From Undaria pinnatifida (Eukaryota; Sar; Phaeophyceae; Laminariales; Alariaceae): 64,000 nt of DNA. Every line of letters starts with the position of its first letter. The stretch's first letter is position 1. The stretch is taken from positions 8,494,381 to 8,558,380 of the forward strand of contig JABAKD010000011.1 of the NCBI GenBank assembly GCA_012845835.1, written 5' to 3'. Positions 58,945 to 64,000 of the stretch are shown piece by piece. Position numbers and translations under genes: made by a program. The notes under the pieces are model-generated. The model was not told the origin of the DNA. It ran no database searches and saw nothing but the letters and a program-made list of their open reading frames with translations.

Positions 58945-59069
58945 CATAACTCCACACGTTGAGACAGATCACCGATGCCCACTTGAAAATATAGATATTT
59001 CAGGGATTTATCTGTACGGTTTAGCTCAAGTTTCCGGGTGGGAGTTGTACGATCTGCATGATCTAGCAA

Positions 59070-59894
59070 ATGTTTGCAGGGTTGGACTCTCTTCTGTACA
59101 GCAAAAAGCAAACGTTTCCAGGGTTGGATATGGAAACCAAAAGCGGGGGGAAGGTGTCCTTCACAATCAATGCAGCCGGCCAGGTATACAAACAAACAAT
59201 CGAGTTTGTGTACTTGGGCGTGGCTATCATCGCAGACAGAGAACTTAGCATTGAAATAACGCGGCGTCTTCAGAGGGCCTGGGCGTGCTTCCAGCGGTAC
59301 AAGATGGAAATCTATGATCGCCCGGGTGTGCGCTTACGGTTGAAGGTGCGGTTGCTGAAAGCTGAGGTGGTCGAGACACTGCTTTACGGTTGTATGACGT
59401 GGAGCCCGAACAAGCCTGACTATGACAGGCTACGACGGGTTCACCACTCCATGCTCGTCCGATGCCTCGGATGGTGGAAACGGAAGAGCGACGACCACAC
59501 TCTATCATACGCCGACGCGCTTGCCAAGACAGCTTCCGAGAGCACAGAGGCGATAGTGCGCAAACGGAGGATATTGTTTGCGGGATTCGTAGCACGTACG
59601 GGGGATGAGCGTCTGCCACAGAGGGTGATGTTTGGGGAGCTTGTTGGGGGTGAGGGCTACTCAGGGGGGCAAGAGAAGGACTGGATCGTTCATCTGAAGG
59701 AGGATGTGTCGGTCTTTGGAATGGAATTTGAAAGGTGGCGAAAGGCTGCTCAGAAGGCCGGCAGATGGTTTCGACGAGTAGAGGAGGGAGCCGAGTTGTT
59801 CATGCGGAATTGGCATGAAAAGGAGAAACGCATAGAAAGCTGCAGAGCGACGCGCAAAGACTGCGGCAGCGCCATCCACCGTCGGCATCTCTGA
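59070..59894 (+). pseudogene. LINE (non-LTR retrotransposon) reverse transcriptase, C-terminal fragment
   Basis: An open frame of 274 residues matches the region after the RT catalytic core in LINE ORF2 proteins: TIEFVYLGVAI, then RRLQRAWACF, KVRLLKAEVVETLLYGCMTW, LRRVHHSMLVRCLGWWKRK and a basic C-terminal part. The YxDD catalytic block, the fingers/palm and any endonuclease are missing, so this is a 5'-truncated copy as usual for LINEs. The ATG at 59070 is simply the first in the frame. Because the remaining frame is undamaged over 820 bp, insertion may be fairly young. Its 3' untranslated part appears to run to 60897. Confidence 0.75.
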
Positions 59895-59897
59895 GCG

Positions 59898-59993
59898 GCC
59901 GGGGGGAGGGGGGAGGGGGGGAGGGGGGGAAGGGGGGAGGGGGGAGGGGGGGAGGGGGAGGGGGGAAGGGGGCGGGGCGGGGAAGGGGGGGCG
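59898..59993 (+). repeat. G-rich tract (GGGGGGA)n with G-quadruplex potential
   Basis: About 95 bp made almost only of G-runs of 5-8 broken by single A, directly after the LINE stop codon at 59892-59894. At least a dozen G-runs long enough for quadruplex formation. Confidence 0.9.
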
Positions 59994-60189
59994 TCATGCC
60001 CAAGAGACTGAAGTCTGGGTCTGGCCATCATCGTCTTGAATTTTGTGGGCCTTCCAATGGCCGTCACAAGATAGCGTACGACCGCCCTGACTTCTTCGCT
60101 ATGTTGCGTTCTCTCCCCAGTGCCATTGATGATGCACTTGATACCCTCTATGAGCCCAATGCCGTCTTTAGTCAGTTCCTAGGGTCTGC

Positions 60190-60352
60190 TAGTATGACAT
60201 TCTTTTTCTCTCTTTTCTTTTCCTTGCTTCCTCTTCTCGTCTTATCTCTCCTTGCTTTTCTTGTCTTTTCTCTTCTTTCCTTTCCTTTTTCGTTTTTTTG
60301 CTTCCTTGTCTTTTCTTTCCTTTCCTTTCCTTTCTTTGTTTCTTTTTTTCAA
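60190..60352 (+). repeat. Polypyrimidine tract (CTTTTC)n
   Basis: About 160 bp of T and C with only sparse G or A. It can form a triplex-prone structure. The Phe/Leu/Ser frame across it is an artefact, though 59996-60190 just before it keeps an open frame of protein-like composition that could be a decayed part of the retrotransposon 3' region. Confidence 0.85.
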
Positions 60353-60456
60353 TTGACTTTTGTCTGTCGTGCGTATGCGTAGTGATAGGTACTACGTGCA
60401 ATATATACATGGTACAACTAGTCTTTCTTGGGTGGCAAGCGGTATAGTCGGTTTTT

Positions 60457-60854
60457 CCAGGCGCGAGTAGTGAGACGTATGCACCAGTATGGACCTGGCA
60501 CATCGTAGGCTGACTCGCTATTTCACTTTTATATGTTTCTGGTGGAGGCATGGATTGCGTCAGCTGTGATAAATGCGTGTACCACCTTTGGTTTGTTTGT
60601 GCTTTCTTCCTGAGGTATTCCTCAGCTCCAGAGTGACTGCAGCCTGTCCTGTGACCAGGCGCGAGTAGTGAGACGTATGCACCAGTATGGACCTGGCACA
60701 TCGTAGGCTGACTCGCTATTTCACTTTTATATGTTTCTGGTGGAGGCATGGATTGCGTCAGCTGTGATATATGCGTGTACCACCTTTGGTTTGTTTGTGT
60801 TTTCTTCCTGAGGTATTCCTCAGCTCCAGAGTGACTGCAGCCTGTCTTGTGACC
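60457..60854 (+). repeat. 198-bp tandem duplication in the LINE 3' region
   Basis: Copy 1 60457-60654 and copy 2 60655-60854 differ at only a few bases (e.g. GATAAATGC / GATATATGC, TTTGTGC / TTTGTGT, TGTCCTG / TGTCTTG). Each carries a CCTGAGGTATTCCTCAG palindrome. Confidence 0.95.
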
Positions 60855-60897
60855 ACGGACTTGATTATGCGAGTTAATGTGAGAACAACAACATGAT
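60855..60897 (+). mobile_element. LINE 3' terminus with short AAC tail
   Basis: CCACGGACTTGATTATGCGA and GTTAATGTGAGAACAACAAC end the presumed LINE. The same ending occurs at 45581 and 50030, each followed by a CAA tail. Between 60900 and 62210 no exon was recognised. Confidence 0.6.
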
Positions 60898-62212
60898 ACT
60901 CTATTACATGCAGATCCTGCACAACGTCTTGTAATGTCAGGTACAGGGTCTACTATGTATATCTAGATGATCTAGATCGTGATCTGTGCGAGGTGTGCAT
61001 AACTATAATAATAACATGAAAGGGATCCCTGTTTTTTAGGCGCGGCCATGCAACAAGAAACTTGCATTTCCTCGTGACAAAAGATGAGGAGTGAGACATC
61101 TGCTGGTATACCAGACATCAGAATAAGATATCGGTACTCTTATCATAGTTTTATCGCTTGAGAAGGACAAGGGAGACAGGAAGCAGCGAGTGCCAGTAGT
61201 GAGAGTTGCAGGGTCAGCCGCACACGACGATTGCAACATGATGGCATCTGGAACATCAAACAAGGCAGTGCATACGGTCTAATGCTCGGACTCGTGTTCG
61301 TAGCAGTGGCAGGCACACGCCATTCTATCATACGTACGTCCTCTCAAAGATTCCAGCTGTGTGCCGGTGCCGAGGAGACACCCGCAACATGTGCTCTGAT
61401 AAATAAGGGAAGTTGAGCGTCGGCATGGCTGCTGCAATTGGGTGCATACCGGCACTCGGGCACGTATCATGTCATGCAGACGGAGGTACGCTGCAGACCG
61501 AGTGCTCTTCAGAGGGAAAACACAAAACATGTCGAAAAATCCAGCTGGAAAAATCGACCAAGCAGCCAGGCGACTGCTGGGGGAGGGGCGACTGGGTAGG
61601 GGATGCGTCCGACCGGAAACGTAAGGGCCTATACTACACGCGTACAGCATGGTTATACTCGTGCTGCTGCAAGCTCCTCCTAGGCGCTTGTGAAGATCGC
61701 ACTCGCTGGGTTGTTTTGTCGCCATGCACGACTCCCCAAAGGTTTTGGCGATGTACCCAGGTATCATATCACCAGCATTAACTGACCCGACTGACTGACG
61801 GATTGACTGACCTACTGAAAAAAAGGTGACAACCTTTCTTTGCAACAGTTCGTGAAGGAAACATGAACATTTTCATCTCGTTCGACAAAGCCCGCGGTGT
61901 TCTTTTCCGACCTTGACCGGCTTCAACACCACAAGGCATGCTCCTCACTCACCTGCATCTTTGCGTTGCTATCTTGAGCCGCCAGAAAGACTCCGGGTAC
62001 TACACCTCTTGGCTCTTGGCAGCATGGAAAACCTCAGAGTTGATGATGCACGGGAGTTATAACGATAAGTAGGCCGCATGCTTTCGGGAAGGTCAAGTAT
62101 GCCAATAGGCTGGCCCACCACCCACGATCACAATGCACTCGAGGAGCCAGCAGCCGGAGTACTCCGCTCAAGTTGTTATATAGAGTAGCCTTAGGATCTC
62201 TGAAACGTGGCA

Positions 62213-63842
62213 ATGGGCAAGCCTGGTGGCCGCGGCAGGGGAGATCAGACTAAGAATTCCGAAGGACCAAAACATTCCACAAAGACAAGCAAGGCGGATC
62301 GCCGTAAGATCACACCACGATTGCCTGGCGGAGCAGCTGCAGCGCCGGCGCCAACAGCAGCGGCAGCAGCAGCGGCAACAACATCAGCAACACATCCATC
62401 TCGCCCTTCTTCCAACAAGCACAAGGAAAAAAAGAAGAGGAAACGCAACCGCCAAGACGCTTCCAGCAACGCTTCCAGCAATACATTGCACTCGCCTTCC
62501 CCCGCTCGGCAATCCCGAGCCAACCCGATAGCCCCACCGAAGCGAACAAAGGACAGGCCGGCTCGCTTCACGCACCCGCAGCTCCAAGCCGACCTACGCC
62601 TGCAGCGCCGCCCATGGCTCTCCCCAGGTGACCCCCTGTTTCAGGCCGCTCTTGATCACAGCTACCGAGGGATGAGGCATGTGCCGAGGGACTCGCTGCC
62701 AAAGGCGGTGCACAGCAAGTTCAGGAGGTCCTTCGACGACCTGCACGAGGCCGGTCTGTTCCTGTACGACACCGTGCAGGCTGGGGGTAAGCGACTGAGC
62801 AGGACGTTTGTCACGAGGACGCTGCTCGGGGATCCGGGCATCACGTATAAGGTGAAAGTGAGAGCGAGGCGTTCGAAATAATGTTGTGGCGAGGGAAGGG
62901 GCACCGGAGCGCTGCGACTGCCCGTGCTCTGGCTGCTGTACTTTTGCGGTATGTATTGTGTACGGCCTGTTTCAACTGGAAGCTGGATGGGAGTCGAGGG
63001 TCTGTTCTGATGTGTTGCCCCATCAGCCATGGGCCCGATAGGAAGAGCTGAGGGGTCCGTGCTCTGCACAAAGCCACTCCACGTCGGTCGGCGGATGATG
63101 GGCATATACTTTGTGGACGCTAGAAAATTATAGTTCACCTAACGCACATGCGAGCTACGAAATACCGGGTTGCAGTAGGTCTTCAGTCGGAAAATTGTGG
63201 ACTCTTGTCGCACACGTACAGACGCATCTACTGATACCGATGTTGTACTGCTTGTAGCCAAGAATCTCCGATACACGCTCTTACTACAGCTGTATTTCGC
63301 ACATATACGCGTATTCCGCGTCACGCTTCTGAAGTTTCCTCTTTTTCACCGCCGTTTCCACCCTCGTCAGTACCTCGGGCTTCGACTCTTCGCACACCCT
63401 TGGGATATGGTGGGCGACTTCAAGACGGGACCCGGCGACGGCTTGGCAGACGCGCTGAATGATCCGTGCCTGGCGAACCTTTTTCGAAGCGAAGGCGGGG
63501 ATGGTGCAGGGGAGGGGGTGGGGCTGAAGGACAGCGACCTCGAAAAAGTACGAGATACCCTGCGAATAGTGGGCTCTCTCAGCGAGTGGATGCGTGTCAA
63601 GGCCGTCGCGCTCCTTGAAGACGAGAGCAAAGGCGGTGGTGGTGATGGCGGTGGTGGCGGTGGTGGTGATGGGGAAGACGTTTTATCCGCGGGGGGGAGC
63701 TGCGCGTTCAACCTGACGCTGATCAATCGGATGGAGTGCTCCTCGGCGAAGCGGGACCTGAAGCCCGAGCCCATGTTCGACATGGGCAAATGCTCCGTCA
63801 GCTGGCACGCCGACAGCTGTCTGCAAGACTTCTCCACAATAG
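62213..63842 (+). CDS. FTO: FTO-like alpha-ketoglutarate-dependent RNA demethylase, exons 1-2 (3' end outside window)
   Basis: FTO proteins are Fe(II)/2-oxoglutarate dioxygenases that oxidatively remove N6-methyl from adenine in RNA, mostly in the nucleus. Exon 1 is 62213-62851 (ATG to donor AAG|GTGAAA), exon 2 is 63371-63842 (acceptor GTCAG, donor ATAG|GTGATG), together 370 residues. Residues 1-115 are low complexity (Ala run, KEKKKRKRNR nuclear-signal-like patch). From 116 the N-terminal FTO domain is plain: LHEAGLFLYD, RTLLGDPGITYK|YLGLRLFAHPW, CAFNLTLINRME, KPEPMFDMGKCSVSWHADS. By alignment with human FTO, R96, Y106, Y108, L109 and N205 are kept (here R202, Y212, Y214, L215, N327), and the metal pair H231/D233 is H359/D361. 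An Asp/Gly-rich insert sits at about 299-315. The second metal His, the 2OG-binding Arg and the C-terminal helical domain must be in later exons. Family call is strong. Confidence 0.9.
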
Positions 63843-64000
63843 GTGATGTAGTACGTCTGTTATTCATACTGCTGTACGGCCAAACTGTCGCTGTGTATCC
63901 ACGTAACGTTTATGATGATGAAGCCAAGGCGTGGTGTTGCTTTGCTAAAGTCGGGGAGAAACATGTGTATGATATGATGCGATCGATGATTCTCTCCTCT

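Noticed and set aside
62176-62183. TATATA box as the FTO promoter
   Set aside because: It lies only about 30 bp before the ATG, which would leave almost no 5' untranslated region; chance is likely.
62226-62531. Arg/Gln-rich frame overlapping the FTO exon
   Set aside because: It is the +1 shadow of the real frame, which continues into the FTO domain.

Overview
This window looks like nuclear DNA from an intron-rich, repeat-laden stramenopile, most likely a brown alga of the Ectocarpus type. The lineage is inferred. The supports are an FTO-type oxygenase gene (a family known from vertebrates and marine algae), a plastid-type tocopherol methyltransferase split into short exons by introns of 0.36-2.4 kb with GT/AG borders, a TTAGGG-type interstitial telomeric patch, and relics of LINE, hAT, Tc1/mariner-like and PIF/Harbinger-like elements. 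There are no operons and no bacterial signals. Most long open frames in the window are by-products of simple repeats.

Layout. 1-6250: copy A of an old segmental duplication. It starts inside a coding sequence for a disordered basic protein and continues into non-coding flank. 6250-22000: repeat country, with a 106-bp tandem array, a roughly 235-bp degenerate satellite (13.5-15.1 kb), an A-tailed dispersed element, a frameshifted hAT transposase end between two TACCGCC-rich arrays, a TATGATAG array, degenerate telomere-like CCCTTA arrays and a near-identical 112-bp tandem duplication. 23070-24510: a predicted acidic low-complexity protein exon followed by a long foldback with arms of about 300 bp. 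25.8-29.2 kb: dispersed family R1. 29434-36120: copy B of the segmental duplication, with the complete 630-residue protein. 36-40.8 kb: mostly unrecognised sequence and short repeats. 40853-48507 (minus): a gamma-tocopherol methyltransferase-like gene in seven recovered coding exons, plus at least one missing 5' exon (candidate at 50579-50805). 50-58 kb: nested repeat families and an 800-bp PIF/Harbinger-like MITE. 58094-58944: an 851-bp element with perfect 27-bp inverted ends and a TA target. 59070-60897: the 3' end of a LINE. 62213-63842: the first two exons of an FTO-like 2-oxoglutarate/Fe(II) RNA demethylase, which runs off the right edge.

The genes do not form one pathway. One is plastid vitamin E metabolism, one is nucleic-acid N-methyl demethylation, and the duplicated protein and the acidic protein have no assigned role. 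The most striking points are the FTO homologue, the long foldback beside the acidic exon, a roughly 70-bp module with a conserved ATG-led frame shared by several different repeat families, and the two intact non-autonomous DNA transposons. Positions of repeat borders are by eye and may be off by tens of bases.
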